A stretch of 64,000 bases of DNA from Pseudomonas helvetica (GCF_039908645.1 NZ_CP150917.1:3235501-3299500), one strand, 5' to 3'; shown: positions 37,568 through 47,858, counted from the stretch's first letter. Made by a program: numbers and translations. Notes: generated by a model from the sequence alone, not told the origin.

Positions 37568-38998
37568 ATGCCCGCAAAACTTGCCAGCGTCCCCGCGCGT
37601 TTACCTTCCATCGATAGCCTGTTGCGCAACGCCGCCTGCCAGCCGCTGGCTGAACGTTATGGCCGCGATGCCTTGCTCGCGACTCTGCGACAGTTGCTTG
37701 ACGATGTGCGTGAACCGGTTCAATTGGGTCAGCTTGATGCCCTAGAGCTCACGGCTCAGGTATTGGCGGGGAGGGCTGGTGAACGCCTGGCAAATCAGTA
37801 CCGCAGTCGGGTACGGCGAGTGTTCAACCTTACCGGCACGGTACTGCATACCAACCTCGGTCGGGCATTGCTGCCGGAGGAAGCGATCGAGGCGGTGCAA
37901 CAGGCTGCCCGTTATCCGCTGAATCTGGAATTCGACCTGGCAAGTGGCAAGCGCGGTGATCGTGATGATCTGATCGAAGGCCTGATACGCGAGCTGACCG
38001 GTGCCGAGGCGGTGACGGTGGTCAACAACAACGCAGCCGCCGTGTTGCTCGCGCTCAACAGTCTGGGAGCGCGCAAAGAGGGGATCATCTCCCGTGGCGA
38101 ACTGATCGAAATCGGCGGGGCATTCCGCATTCCCGACATCATGGCGCGGGCCGGGGTCAGACTGCATGAAGTCGGCACCACCAACCGCACCCATCCCCGC
38201 GACTACGAAGCCGCCATCGGCCCACGCAGCGGCTTGTTGATGCGCGTACACGCGAGCAATTACAGCATTCAAGGCTTTACGGCACAGGTACCGACCGCCG
38301 AACTGGCGCAACTGGCCCACCGGCACGGGCTGCCATTGCTGGAAGATCTGGGCAGCGGCAGTCTGCTGGACTTGACCCGTTGGGGCCTGCCCGCCGAACC
38401 GACAGTGCGCCAGGCGCTGGTCGACGGGGCCGATATCGTCACCTTCAGCGGTGACAAGTTGCTCGGTGGTCCTCAGGCGGGATTGATCGTCGGTCGCAAG
38501 GAACTGATCGCCCGAATCAAGAAGAACCCGCTCAAGCGGGCCTTGCGCGTAGACAAATTGACCCTGGCCGCCCTCGAAGCCGTGTTGGGGTTGTACCGTG
38601 ATCCCGACCGATTGGCCGAGCGCTTGCCCAGCCTGCGCCTGCTCACCCGACCGCAAGCGGACATCCTCGCTCAGGCCGAACGCCTGTGTCCGCTGCTGGC
38701 GCGCGTACTGGGCGCCGGATGGGCGGTTAGCGCGCTGCCGGCGCTGGGCATGATCGGCAGTGGCAGCCAACCGATTGCGCGCTTGCCAAGCGCCGCCTTG
38801 TGTCTGCGTCCGCAGGTGTCGAAACGCTTGCGTGGTCGGCAACTGCATGGCCTGGAAGCGGCTTTTCGAGCCTTGCCCATTCCGGTGCTCGGTCGCATCG
38901 ACGACGATGCGCTGTGGCTGGACCTGCGCCAACTCGACGACGAAGCGACCTGGCTCGCTCAACTCGAGCTGCTGCAAGGAGTGGGGGAGGCAAGGTGA
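37568..38998 (+). CDS. selA: L-seryl-tRNA(Sec) selenium transferase
   Basis: A 476-residue PLP enzyme. Lys297 in [13 protein letters not shown] binds PLP. Other SelA motifs are [30 protein letters not shown] and [13 protein letters not shown]. The start at ATG 37568 gives a length close to the usual of about 460. Upstream in-frame extension is not supported. SelA converts seryl-tRNA(Sec) to selenocysteyl-tRNA(Sec). The 3' end overlaps selB in GTGA. Confidence 0.95.
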   Translation: MPAKLASVPARLPSIDSLLRNAACQPLAERYGRDALLATLRQLLDDVREPVQLGQLDALELTAQVLAGRAGERLANQYRSRVRRVFNLTGTVLHTNLGRALLPEEAIEAVQQAARYPLNLEFDLASGKRGDRDDLIEGLIRELTGAEAVTVVNNNAAAVLLALNSLGARKEGIISRGELIEIGGAFRIPDIMARAGVRLHEVGTTNRTHPRDYEAAIGPRSGLLMRVHASNYSIQGFTAQVPTAELAQLAHRHGLPLLEDLGSGSLLDLTRWGLPAEPTVRQALVDGADIVTFSGDKLLGGPQAGLIVGRKELIARIKKNPLKRALRVDKLTLAALEAVLGLYRDPDRLAERLPSLRLLTRPQADILAQAERLCPLLARVLGAGWAVSALPALGMIGSGSQPIARLPSAALCLRPQVSKRLRGRQLHGLEAAFRALPIPVLGRIDDDALWLDLRQLDDEATWLAQLELLQGVGEAR

Positions 38999-40914
38999 TC
39001 GTCGGCACCGCTGGACACATTGACCACGGCAAAACGGCCTTGCTCAAAGCCCTGACAGGACAGGCCGGCGATCGCCACCGGGAAGAACGCGAACGCGGTA
39101 TCACCATCGACCTGGGCTTCCTTTATGCGCCGCTGGAGCCTGGGGCAGAGATGACCGGTTTTATCGACGTGCCGGGGCATGAGCGCTTCATCCACAACAT
39201 GCTCGCCGGCGCTCAGGGCATTGATCTGGTGTTGCTGGTAGTGGCCGCCGATGACGGGGTCATGCCCCAGACCCGCGAGCACTTGGCGATTGTCGAACTG
39301 CTGGGGATTCCAAAGGCGCTAGTGGTGATCAGTAAAATCGACCGGGTCGAGCCGGCACAGGTGCAGTCGGTACACGCCCAGGTCGCCGCGTTGCTAGCGC
39401 CGGGGCCGTATTGCGGCGCGCCGCAGTTCGCCGTGTCGAGCCTGACCGGGGAGGGCGTTAAAGCCCTGCGCCAAGCATTGTTGACCGCCCAGCATGAGGT
39501 CCGGCAGCGTAGCGCCAGCGGAGGATTCCGTCTGGCAATCGACCGCGCTTTCAGCGTCGCCGGCGCCGGTATTGTGGTCACCGGCACAGCGCTGGCCGGG
39601 CAGGTGAGGGTGGGCGACACACTCCTGCTGGGCCAGACAGGCAAGCCTGTGCGAGTGCGGAATTTGCATGCGCAGAATCATGTGGTCGTCGAGGCGTGGG
39701 CCGGGCAGCGGGTGGCGTTGAACCTGAGTGCCGAACGCCTGGCCCTGGAACAGATCCATCGCGGTGACTGGCTGCTGGCCGAGTGGCTGTTCGCACCCAC
39801 GCAGCGCCTGGACATCGAGATGCAGTTGCTGACCAGCGAACCACGCGCCTTCGAACATTTCAGCCCGGTGCACGTGCATCTGGGCACTCAGGATGTCACC
39901 GCCCGGGTCACCTTGCTGGAGGGCACACGCCTGGAGCCGGGCGTGCGGATGTTCGCGCAACTGTTGCTGAACGCGCCGTTGCAGGCCGTGCATGGCGACC
40001 GTTTGGTCCTGCGCGACCAGAGTGCACGGCGCACCCTCGGCGGAGGACGGGTGCTCGATCCGTTTGCACCAGCCCGCCAACGTCGCGTTCCGGTCAGGCT
40101 GATGCAGTTGCAAGCGCTGGCCACTGGCGAAAGCCTGGAGCAAATACTGCCAGTGCTGCTTGCCAATAGTGACGCAGGGCTTGACCCACTGCGCCTGGAG
40201 CGGCAGTTCAATCGCCTGCGCAGCACCTGGCATTTGCCGGCAGATGTCCGTGTCATTGCTACCCGCCAAGGTCCGCTATTGTTCAACACCGAACGCTGGG
40301 AGGCGCTGAAAGTTTCGTTGCTGGAGCACCTGGCACACTTTCATCAACTTGAACCGGATGAGCTGGGCCCGGACCGGGATCGCTTGCGGCGGTTTTCGGC
40401 CATGTCGCTGGATCGACCGACGTTCATCAGCCTGCTCGACGAACTGCTGTCCAGCGGCGCCATTGCCGTCAGTGGGCCGTGGTTGCACTTACCCGAACAC
40501 CAAGTGCGACTGAGTGAAGAAGACGAGGCCATGTGGCAGCAGTTGCAGCCATTGTTCGAACAAGCTGGCTTCGATCCCCCCTGGGTGCGCAACCTGGCCA
40601 GCGCCATTGGCTGTGACGAAGCTGCAGTGCGCTTGCTGCTGCGCAAAATGGCGAGATTAGGGCTGGTTCACCAGGTCGTCCGTGACTTGTTTTACCTCGA
40701 CGCGTCGGTGCACCAACTGGCGGCTATGCTGTTGCAACTGGTCGACAACCATTCGTTGATTCAGGTGGCGGCGTTTCGCGACAGGGTAGGGATCGGCCGC
40801 AAGCGCAGCATCCAGATACTCGAGTTCTTCGACCGGATCGGCTTGACTCGCAGGCTTGGCGACCAGCGTTGCATCCGTGCGGAGAATGCCCTGGCACAGC
40901 GACCCGAGGGCTGA
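38995..40914 (+). CDS. selB: Selenocysteine-specific elongation factor SelB
   Basis: A 639-residue protein. The N-terminal GTPase has [31 protein letters not shown] and VISKID. The EF-Tu-like domains follow, and the C-terminal winged helices (for example [13 protein letters not shown] and [20 protein letters not shown]) bind the SECIS hairpin. The GTG start at 38995 overlaps the selA stop. It delivers Sec-tRNA to the fdnG UGA. Confidence 0.95.
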   Translation: MIVGTAGHIDHGKTALLKALTGQAGDRHREERERGITIDLGFLYAPLEPGAEMTGFIDVPGHERFIHNMLAGAQGIDLVLLVVAADDGVMPQTREHLAIVELLGIPKALVVISKIDRVEPAQVQSVHAQVAALLAPGPYCGAPQFAVSSLTGEGVKALRQALLTAQHEVRQRSASGGFRLAIDRAFSVAGAGIVVTGTALAGQVRVGDTLLLGQTGKPVRVRNLHAQNHVVVEAWAGQRVALNLSAERLALEQIHRGDWLLAEWLFAPTQRLDIEMQLLTSEPRAFEHFSPVHVHLGTQDVTARVTLLEGTRLEPGVRMFAQLLLNAPLQAVHGDRLVLRDQSARRTLGGGRVLDPFAPARQRRVPVRLMQLQALATGESLEQILPVLLANSDAGLDPLRLERQFNRLRSTWHLPADVRVIATRQGPLLFNTERWEALKVSLLEHLAHFHQLEPDELGPDRDRLRRFSAMSLDRPTFISLLDELLSSGAIAVSGPWLHLPEHQVRLSEEDEAMWQQLQPLFEQAGFDPPWVRNLASAIGCDEAAVRLLLRKMARLGLVHQVVRDLFYLDASVHQLAAMLLQLVDNHSLIQVAAFRDRVGIGRKRSIQILEFFDRIGLTRRLGDQRCIRAENALAQRPEG

Positions 40915-40920
40915 TTTCAA

Positions 40921-41016
40921 GGAAGGCAATCGCGTCCGGTGGCGCGGCCGGGCTTCAAACCCGGTTGGGGACGGCAGCCGTTCCTGGGCAGGTTCGACTC
41001 CTGCTGCCTTCCGCCA
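40921..41016 (+). tRNA. selC: tRNA-Sec (selenocysteine), anticodon TCA
   Basis: A 96-nt element with a long acceptor and variable arm. It starts GGAAGGCAATCGCG and ends with the encoded CCGCCA. The T-loop is GGTTCGACTC. The anticodon TCA at 40955-40957 lies in the loop CTTCAAA. It closely resembles E. coli selC. It follows selB by 6 nt, and a T-run (41017-41023) follows. Confidence 0.96.
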
Positions 41017-41030
41017 TTTTTTTACAAACA

Positions 41031-41065
41031 AGACGGCCCCGGCATCTGGCGATTCGGGGCTGTCT
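41031..41065. terminator. Hairpin between selC and the mgtE-type gene
   Basis: AGACGGCCCCG (41031-41041) pairs with CGGGGCTGTCT (41055-41065) over a 13-nt loop with one G-U pair. On the minus strand a T-rich stretch follows (TTGTTTG), so it may terminate the convergent mgtE gene. On the plus strand it follows selC. Confidence 0.65.
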
Positions 41066-41075
41066 GGTGAGTGCC

Positions 41076-42095
41076 TTAAGCCGGCAGGTCGGTCATCACC
41101 AGTTTGGCGATGTTGAAATAGATGACCAGGCCGGTACCGTCGATAAAGGTCGCGATGAAGGGGGCAGAGACCACTGCCGGATCGATGCGCAGTTTTCTTA
41201 ACAGCATCGGGATGATCGATGAGACAACGGCGCTCCAGATGGTGATGGCGACCAGCGTCAGGCAGACCACCATGGCGATCTCCGATCCCACTCCGAGCAT
41301 CCATGCCCGAATCCAGGCCACGACACCGATGGCCAGCGCGATCATGAAGGAAGTGGTCACTTCCTTGCGCAGCACCGTGCCGACATTGCGCAGGCTGACT
41401 TCGCCCAGGGCCATGGCCCGTACCAGCGTGGAGGTGATCTGGGTGCCGCTGTTGCCGCCAGTGCCGATCAGCAGGGGAATGAAGAAGGCCAGGGCAATGG
41501 CGGCTTCGAGCTGCTCTTCAAATACTTGCAAGATGGTGCTGGTATAGGCTTCGGCGAGAAACAGCAGCAGTAGCCACGGTAAGCGCTTTTTCCACAAACT
41601 CCACGGGCTGGTGCTGAGGTAGGGCGTTTCCAGCGGCAGGCTGGCACCCTGGCGTTGAGCGTCGTCGGTGCCTTCGTCCTGAATCAGCGCGGCGATTTCT
41701 TTTTCATACAGCACGCCCAATAACCGGCCTTCGCTGACCACGGGAACGATGTCCACGCCTTTCTCGATCAGCTCGGGCGCAACATCGTGCCGGAGCTGAT
41801 TCGGCGAAACCGAAAAGCGGATGGGCAGCATCAGATCACGGACGCAAAGATCGGTGTTTTTCTCGGTGAGCAGTGTTTTCACCGACAGCTGGCCATGCAA
41901 AGCGCTGCGCGGGTCGGTGACAAAGATGTGGGCCGGAATATCATCGTCCGGCAGTTGCTTGAGCAGATGTTCCCTGGCCTGGATAACCGTCATGTTGCCG
42001 GTCACGGTAATGAGCAGAGGGCTCATGTAAGACACTACTGTGTCTTTCAGGCGGATGTCCTTGAAGGTGGAAGGGGTAGCGCTTGCCATTGACAT
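41076..42095 (-). CDS. MgtE-family magnesium transporter lacking the N-terminal domain
   Basis: About 339 residues from MSMASATPSTF at 42095. A longer frame from 42221 has an unlikely N-terminus. Two CBS motifs occupy roughly 15-125 and a membrane domain roughly 160-339. The membrane domain carries the conserved GTGGNSGTQITSTLVRAMALGEV and the late GLVIYFNIAKL. The cytoplasmic N domain of typical MgtE (about 450 residues) is absent. Such short forms are usually CBS-plus-membrane transporters for Mg2+ or another divalent cation. No riboswitch was recognised upstream. Confidence 0.82.
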   Translation of the reverse strand: MSMASATPSTFKDIRLKDTVVSYMSPLLITVTGNMTVIQAREHLLKQLPDDDIPAHIFVTDPRSALHGQLSVKTLLTEKNTDLCVRDLMLPIRFSVSPNQLRHDVAPELIEKGVDIVPVVSEGRLLGVLYEKEIAALIQDEGTDDAQRQGASLPLETPYLSTSPWSLWKKRLPWLLLLFLAEAYTSTILQVFEEQLEAAIALAFFIPLLIGTGGNSGTQITSTLVRAMALGEVSLRNVGTVLRKEVTTSFMIALAIGVVAWIRAWMLGVGSEIAMVVCLTLVAITIWSAVVSSIIPMLLRKLRIDPAVVSAPFIATFIDGTGLVIYFNIAKLVMTDLPA

Positions 42096-42699
42096 TTGAG
42101 GTAGTCCCCATAGCTGTTTTGACCACAAACAGATCTCACACAGGGGCGTAAACCAGAGAAGAGAGTGCAGAAAGCGATCTCCACGTCTAGGTTTTGGCAC
42201 TGTACAACGTATCCGGGCCATGTTGGCCGGAAGTCACTTGGGCTAAACCTTAATCCGATAGAGCCTGTCTTAACCTTGGGCGTCTCTCGACGTCGTCAGA
42301 TCAGTGACCTGTGTTTGTACAGGAGCCTCGCCGAACGAGATACTGCAACATTAAATAAACCAGGGCGATGCCGATCTGGAGTCGGGCAGCGCCGGTATGA
42401 GTTTGCTGCTGTTTAATGACCTCCTGAATAACAATTGCCATTAAAGGGTATTTGATACCCCCTGAAGGATTACTTCAGAAACAAGAATAATAGGGATTGC
42501 TTTTGCTGTAACCCACTCGATGGATAGTGTTCAGCGTTCATTCAGAAAGTGATGCTGAAGGTTTTTCAAGACATAGCATGTTACAAATACTTGCACCAAA
42601 CGTTTAAAGTGCCGCACGCTCTAGCTATATATGAGTTTGCAGAAAAATAATGAGGTTCAGAGTTTGAAGACTCGCAACTAAGCCGTTGACGCATTAGTA
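42096..42699. other. Intergenic region upstream of the riboswitch and of mgtE
   Basis: About 600 bases separate the divergent transporter genes. The right part is AT-rich with short runs such as TATATATG near 42626. No ORF with a ribosome-binding site or recognisable family stands out. Promoters for both genes must lie here, but I could not fix their boxes by eye. Confidence 0.4.
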
Positions 42700-42830
42700 C
42701 CTGATCTTTAGGATCGCCGCTCCCTTGGGGAGTAGCCGCCTTCGTTTCCGGAAGGGGTCACGTCAACATACTTGGCTCGCAAGCCATGGCGTGACCGGTC
42801 ATATGACTTGGCAAGACCATTGGTGAAGAT
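42700..42830 (+). promoter_or_regulatory. yybP-ykoY (manganese) riboswitch
   Basis: The RNA carries the conserved pieces of this family in order: TTGGGGAGTAGCC (about 42725-42737), the loop GTCAACATAC (about 42762-42771), and GGCAAGACCATTGG (about 42810-42823). Helices such as GGTCACGTCA with TGGCGTGACC support the fold. Riboswitches of this class bind Mn2+ and switch on exporters. It lies just upstream of a CaCA-family exchanger. Confidence 0.93.
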
Positions 42831-42898
42831 ACCTGTCTGTGGGTCGGACGCGGGTGTCTGAACCATTGGCTCTTGTGTCCGGCCCCTCAGGTTTCCTC

Positions 42899-43906
42899 AT
42901 GCATTCAATGCCCATGACGTTTGCGTTGCTGTTGGGCTCCGCGGTTGTCATCTATCTGGCTTGTGAATACTTCGTTAATGGCATCGAGTGGGTCGGTCGC
43001 AAACTTGCGGTCGGGCAACAAGCCACGGGGTCCATTCTGGCGGCCTTTGGTACGGCATTACCGGAAAGCGTCATCACGTTTATTGCCGTTGTGTTTGGTG
43101 ACACGCCAGAGCAGAAATCCCTCGGCGTCGGTGCTGCACTTGGCGGACCTCTGGTCCTGGCGACGATCGCCTATGCGGTAGTCGGTGTAACACTCTTGCT
43201 GTGTCGTCAGCGCCTGGCGAATACCGAGGCCATCCGTCAGGACTTCAAGCGACTCAGCCGTGATCAAGGATGGTTCCTCGTCATTTTTGTTGCGAAGATT
43301 GCGCTCGGTCTTGTCGTGTTTGCCTACAAACCTTGGTTGGGTATTCTTTTCCTGGCGGCCTATGCGGCGTATTTCTGGAAGGAAATGCGCGGTGAGCAGG
43401 ATGAAGAAGAGTATGAACTCGAGCCCCTGAAACTTGCGCCAGGCAAAGCGACTCCGTCGACCTCGGCGGCGGTGATTCAAACGCTTATTGCATTAGCGGT
43501 TATCTTTGCGGCCTCTCACTTCTTTGTCGGACAACTCGATGCCTTGGGCCCCATGCTGGGTATTCATCCTCAATTGCTGGCGCTGTTGCTCAGCCCAATT
43601 GCTACCGAACTGCCTGAAACGCTGAATGCGATCATTTGGGTACGCCAGGGTAAACACCGACTCGCCTTGGCCAACATCAGCGGCGCCATGATGATTCAAG
43701 CCACAGTGCCCACTGCATTCGGGCTGTTCTTTACGCCTTGGGCGCTGGATACGTCGCTGGTTCTGGCGGCAATCATCACCCTGATAGGTGTGGGCATCAT
43801 GTTCTTCGCTTTCCGAAAGGGCATCATCTCGCGCTGGCTATTGGCATCGATGGTGTTGCTGTACATCCTCTTTGCAGTCCTTTTGAAGGTTCTTGATCTG
43901 GCTTAG
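42899..43906 (+). CDS. CaCA-family cation exchanger (sodium/calcium-exchanger type)
   Basis: A 335-residue membrane protein with about ten helices. The two alpha repeats are GTALPESVITFIAVVFG and IATELPETLNAIIWV, with acidic residues in the helix centres as in Ca2+/H+ and Na+/Ca2+ exchangers. ATG 42899 is the likely start; ATG 42911 is an alternative and a GTG at 42839 is less likely. The manganese riboswitch upstream suggests that it exports Mn2+, perhaps with Ca2+. Confidence 0.87.
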   Translation: MHSMPMTFALLLGSAVVIYLACEYFVNGIEWVGRKLAVGQQATGSILAAFGTALPESVITFIAVVFGDTPEQKSLGVGAALGGPLVLATIAYAVVGVTLLLCRQRLANTEAIRQDFKRLSRDQGWFLVIFVAKIALGLVVFAYKPWLGILFLAAYAAYFWKEMRGEQDEEEYELEPLKLAPGKATPSTSAAVIQTLIALAVIFAASHFFVGQLDALGPMLGIHPQLLALLLSPIATELPETLNAIIWVRQGKHRLALANISGAMMIQATVPTAFGLFFTPWALDTSLVLAAIITLIGVGIMFFAFRKGIISRWLLASMVLLYILFAVLLKVLDLA

Positions 43907-43909
43907 CTG

Positions 43910-44833
43910 TCAGCTCAAGTAGTCTTCCAGGTGGCTGGATTCTTCTGCAAAGCGCTCGACCAGAAAATCCAGAAGGGCACGTACGCGAGGCGCCATGTAC
44001 CGGTTGCGTTGATACACGGCATGTACCGGCGCCTCCGCAGTTCGCCACTCCGGCAACAGGATCTTCAAGCGTCCTGCTCGCAGGTCTGGGCCAATATCCC
44101 ACAGCGATTTCATCGCAATGCCGTAACCGTGGACCGCCCATTCTCGGGCGACCGCGCCGTCATTCGTCTCGCGAGCGTTTGCGAGCGGGACCGCATAGTT
44201 TTCAACTTTGCCATTGCGGGTGAAGCGCCAGTCGTTCGCTGGCCCGGTGACAGAGTTGAGGACAATACAGTCGAAACGCTCCAGATCCCGTGGGTGTTCG
44301 GGGGCGCCGTGCTTTGCCAGATAGTCGGGCGACGCGCACAACACGCGCCGGTTGGGTGCCAGGGGACGGGCAACGAAGGAACTGTCCGGCGGCACACCGA
44401 ATCGGATGGCGAGATCAATATCGTCTTGCAACAAATGCGACAGCGAATCCGACAGCACCAACGCGAACTTCACCTCGGGGTATTGGGTGTTGAACTGGTC
44501 AAGCCAATCCTTCAGCACATTGCGACCGAAATCCGAGGTTGCGGAAATTCGCACCTTGCCTCCCACGACGCTTTTCCCAGCCTGTAGAAAGGCATGGCCA
44601 TCGTCGAGTGCCTGGAGTGCCTGCTGACAATAGGCCAAATACGCCAGCCCCTCATCCGTCAAGCGCAGGTGGCGTGTCGTGCGCTCGAACAGACGCGTAT
44701 GCAACACCGACTCGAGCTTGACCAGGCGCGCACTGGCGGCAGCGGGGGATAGTCCGAGTTTGCGACCAGCGGCCGACAAACCGCCCAGATTGGCTGCTTC
44801 GACAAACAGCCGGATGTCGCCCAGGTAGTCCAT
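43910..44833 (-). CDS. LysR-family transcriptional regulator
   Basis: A 307-residue LysR protein. The winged helix (AANLGGLSAAGRKLGLSPAA) is followed by the usual effector domain. It is divergent from the gene at 44937 and probably controls it, with a shared region of about 100 bp (44834-44936). It converges with the exchanger, with 3 bp between stops. Confidence 0.9.
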   Translation of the reverse strand: MDYLGDIRLFVEAANLGGLSAAGRKLGLSPAAASARLVKLESVLHTRLFERTTRHLRLTDEGLAYLAYCQQALQALDDGHAFLQAGKSVVGGKVRISATSDFGRNVLKDWLDQFNTQYPEVKFALVLSDSLSHLLQDDIDLAIRFGVPPDSSFVARPLAPNRRVLCASPDYLAKHGAPEHPRDLERFDCIVLNSVTGPANDWRFTRNGKVENYAVPLANARETNDGAVAREWAVHGYGIAMKSLWDIGPDLRAGRLKILLPEWRTAEAPVHAVYQRNRYMAPRVRALLDFLVERFAEESSHLEDYLS

Positions 44834-44936
44834 GATATTTCGATATTTTTTGAAAGTGATTCAAATAGTACGTCAATTATCAAATTAGCTGGAACTGCTC
44901 AGAATGGCGACATCAATCAACGATTGGAGACTCCTG

Positions 44937-45494
44937 ATGTCACTTTTCCCCGTTGCACGCCTGACCCACGCACGTTGCTGGTTGCTCTCTTCCCTGGTCG
45001 CCATCGCGGTAAGCCCCGTCTTCGCCGCGACCGATCCGCTCGTCCAGCCCCGCACGGTGATCGTCGACCATAGCCTTGCGAAGGCGCAGGCCGACGCGCA
45101 GATCCTGGCCGCACGCCGTTACGGCACGTTCTGGACCACCGGCGACGAAGCGCTCGCTCGCGCCGCCCTGGCACCCGACTTCAAGGATTCGACACTGCCG
45201 CCAGGTCGCCCCCAAGGCATTACCGGACCGATCGCGGCATCGAAAACCATGCACGCGGCGATTCCTGATATCCAGTGCGAAGTGGAACAGATGATGGTGG
45301 TCGGCGACCGGGTCATCGCGCATTTGCGTTTCACCGGTCACTTTACCGGCCAGTTCAAGGGCGTTCAGGGCACAGGGCAGACGATCGACTTCATCGCGAC
45401 GGACATCTACCGCGTCGTCGAGGGTCGTATCGCCGAGAACTGGCACCTCGAAGATAACCTGACCCTGCTGCAACAGCTCGGCATGGTGAAGTAA
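44937..45494 (+). CDS. Secreted SnoaL-like/ester cyclase family protein
   Basis: About 185 residues from ATG 44937 with GGAGA upstream. It has a signal peptide (CWLLSSLVAIAVSPVFAATD). The mature part has the NTF2-like pattern of ester cyclases (MHAAIPDIQCEVEQMMVVGDRVIAHLRFTGHFTG, then IDIYRVVEGRIAENWHLED-like end). The catalytic role is not known. A divergent LysR regulator supports environmental control. Confidence 0.78.
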   Translation: MSLFPVARLTHARCWLLSSLVAIAVSPVFAATDPLVQPRTVIVDHSLAKAQADAQILAARRYGTFWTTGDEALARAALAPDFKDSTLPPGRPQGITGPIAASKTMHAAIPDIQCEVEQMMVVGDRVIAHLRFTGHFTGQFKGVQGTGQTIDFIATDIYRVVEGRIAENWHLEDNLTLLQQLGMVK

Positions 45495-45554
45495 GGGGAT
45501 CAGGAGATCGTTGCGCGTGGCCATGAAGCAGTCGGACACGCGCTCACTTGAACA

Positions 45555-46184
45555 TCAATGCGACGGGTTGCGCCGGTACAAGGTCAGGCCCAGCGCGAGT
45601 AGAGCCAGCATTCCGGCACAGCTGCGGTTGATCCACTGCATGACTTGCGAGGAAAACCGGCGCATGGCAAGCCGTCCACCAAACGCGTACATGCTCATCA
45701 TCACGCAGTCGACCAAGGCACTGGTTATGGCAAGGAGCACGTACTGCTGGGCGACGGGTTCAGAGGGGCGGATGAACTGCGGTAGAAAGGCCGCAAAGAA
45801 CAACAAACCCTTGGGATTGGACAAGCCAACCAGGAGTGCTCGCAGGAAGGCCGACCTCCCGGTTGCCGCGCTCGGCGTGTACGCCTCGGAGAGCGCCCGT
45901 GTCGGCGCGTGCCAGAGTACCCATGCCAGATAGAGCAGATAGGCGGCACCTACCCATTTCACCAGGATGAACAACTGCTCAGAGGCTTGAAGCAAGGCGC
46001 CCAGACCGCAGCCCACCGCACCAATCAATATAAGATCCGACAATGCCGCGCCTGCCATGCCAAAGGACGCCACCCGCATACCTTTAGAGGCACCATTACT
46101 CAGCGCCAGGAGCATTGAGGGTCCCGGCGTCATCATGACCACGCTTACCGTAATGATGTAGAGGAAAAGAGTAGATGCATCCAT
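45555..46184 (-). CDS. LysE-family amino-acid exporter
   Basis: A 209-residue membrane protein with about six helices and the family N-terminus ITVSVVMMTPGPSMLLALSNG. The loop LVGLSNPKGLLFFAAFLPQF is also typical of RhtB/LysE. It exports amino acids or related compounds; the substrate is unknown. It is convergent with the SnoaL gene and divergent from the cupin gene. Confidence 0.9.
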   Translation of the reverse strand: MDASTLFLYIITVSVVMMTPGPSMLLALSNGASKGMRVASFGMAGAALSDLILIGAVGCGLGALLQASEQLFILVKWVGAAYLLYLAWVLWHAPTRALSEAYTPSAATGRSAFLRALLVGLSNPKGLLFFAAFLPQFIRPSEPVAQQYVLLAITSALVDCVMMSMYAFGGRLAMRRFSSQVMQWINRSCAGMLALLALGLTLYRRNPSH

Positions 46185-46344
46185 CGTGTAAGAATCCAGT
46201 GTTCGTGCTGTTGGGTTGGGGTAAGGCGAATACAGCTAACGGCATCAGCAAAGTTATGGCCCGAAGCGTTACGATAGGATACCCGGTTAACCTTTTGGGG
46301 GCCTACTTCCAGTTAGTCCCTGTCTGCACAGAGAGGAGAACACG

Positions 46345-46689
46345 ATGAGTCGCGAACAGGTAGCACCCGTGACGAAAGGTGTGGCGGTGAAGTTACTTGC
46401 CACCGTTGACCTGGGTCCTGAGATCGAGGGCATGGCAGGGCGTCAGCTTAGAATGCGTATGGTGACCATCGAGCCTGGAGGCGTCTTCGGGCCGGTTCAC
46501 AACCATAAAGACCGACCTGGCATCGTCTACATTCTGCAAGGCACGATCACTGACCATCGAAATGGAGTCGCCACGGACTATGGACCCGGAGTGGGCTGGC
46601 CCGAGGACAGGAACACCACACACTGGCTTGAGAACAGAGGAACGATTGCGGCGGTGGAGATCTCGGTCGATATTGTCAGGCAGGAGTGA
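46345..46689 (+). CDS. Small cupin-domain protein
   Basis: A 114-residue single cupin barrel. The motifs GPVHNHKDRPGIVYILQG and HWLENRGTIAAVEIS match cupin motifs 1 and 2, with His residues for a metal. GAGAGGAG gives a strong start at 46345. The enzyme or binding role is not known. It follows the divergent LysE gene with a gap of about 160 bp. Confidence 0.87.
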   Translation: MSREQVAPVTKGVAVKLLATVDLGPEIEGMAGRQLRMRMVTIEPGGVFGPVHNHKDRPGIVYILQGTITDHRNGVATDYGPGVGWPEDRNTTHWLENRGTIAAVEISVDIVRQE

Positions 46690-46736
46690 GCTCAGCTGTT
46701 GAGCGGTTATCAGGCAACCTGAATTAATGCCACTTC

Positions 46737-47717
46737 CTAGAGCTTTCCGGCAAGAGCACTGGAATGTTTTCGAGGCATTGGCGAAGGAGAGGGCGAATGC
46801 TCCATGGCCAATTCCCCAAATGAATCGGCCGTGTCGATATAGCGCATGGCCGATTTCATGTCCTTCCAGCCGACGTACGTCATCAGCGCTTTGACATCCC
46901 AGCCATTAGCGGTAGCCCAGGTCGCAAACCCTCGACGCAATGAGTGGCTGGTGTACAGCTCGCCGGGCACGCCTGCTCGGCTAAACATTCGACGCAGCAA
47001 AGGGATCAGGCTGTTGGCATTCAGGCCATCCTCCGCCAGATGCCCCCAGCGATCGAGCTTTCTGAAGACCGGCCCTCGCGCAATGCCAGCGACGGTAATC
47101 CAGTTCACATAAGCCTGGACGGGGCAGAGCTTCTTCAAGGCGGGCGTGCGGAAGGTCGTTCCCAAGTGCTGACGATCGCCTTTGCTGTGCGGCAGATAGA
47201 AGGTGATGCCCACCCCTGTTTGCGCCTGGGTGTGCTCCACCTGTATTCGCGATAATTCATCGCCGCGAAAACCCCGCCAGAACCCGATCAGCATCAACGC
47301 AATATCCCGCCGACTGCGCAACATCCCCGTCAGGTCGTGCCGCGCGGCGGCCTGTTCCGCCTCTCGTTCCAGCCACTGAACAGCGTGTTCCAGGTGCTGC
47401 AGGAGCAGGGGAGCCGCCTGTTTTTCCCGGGCCGGGTGCAAGGCACGAATGCCCTTGATCATCTGCCGCACGGCCGGTGTCTTGGTCGGATCGGGAAAGC
47501 CCTGGGTGATGTGCCATTGGGCGAGGGCGGCCAGACGCTGCTTGAGCGTGCTGACGGTGTGCTGGTCAGCGTATTCCGCCAGGTAGCGCACGATGCTGTC
47601 CCCGGTCGCGGGCAGGAACCCGCCCCAGGTCACTTCGAAGTGCTCCACTGCGGCGCGGTAGCTGCGCCGGGTGTTTTCCCGGGTGCCCGCCTGCAGGTAG
47701 CGATCAACCTTGCTCAT
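46737..47717 (-). CDS. Tyrosine recombinase/integrase
   Basis: A 326-residue site-specific recombinase. The N-terminal SAM-like domain (RENTRRSYRAAVEHFEVTW) is followed by the catalytic domain with Arg (FWRGFRGDELSRI), HSLRRGFATW and the nucleophile Tyr293 in AMRYIDTAD. It resembles XerC/Cre-type integrases. It is divergent from a KfrA-like gene. The nearby pntB and gbdR fragments suggest that it sits at a recombination site, but no attachment repeats were found. Confidence 0.92.
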   Translation of the reverse strand: MSKVDRYLQAGTRENTRRSYRAAVEHFEVTWGGFLPATGDSIVRYLAEYADQHTVSTLKQRLAALAQWHITQGFPDPTKTPAVRQMIKGIRALHPAREKQAAPLLLQHLEHAVQWLEREAEQAAARHDLTGMLRSRRDIALMLIGFWRGFRGDELSRIQVEHTQAQTGVGITFYLPHSKGDRQHLGTTFRTPALKKLCPVQAYVNWITVAGIARGPVFRKLDRWGHLAEDGLNANSLIPLLRRMFSRAGVPGELYTSHSLRRGFATWATANGWDVKALMTYVGWKDMKSAMRYIDTADSFGELAMEHSPSPSPMPRKHSSALAGKL

Positions 47718-47858
47718 CTCGACCCATCCCCCCGCGAACGTACCTTTTCCGGCCGTGGAAAAGACGATTTTTACTTATCTGATGTGATAACGCTCAATTA
47801 CTTTATCAGATGACTACGGTTTTATAGGCCTTTACTTCACACGAAAATAGAACGTAAA

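Noticed and set aside
40921..41065. Genomic island inserted at selC
   Set aside because: selC is followed directly by the convergent mgtE-type gene and no repeated tRNA end or integrase is nearby; the integrase lies 5.7 kb away without matching repeats.
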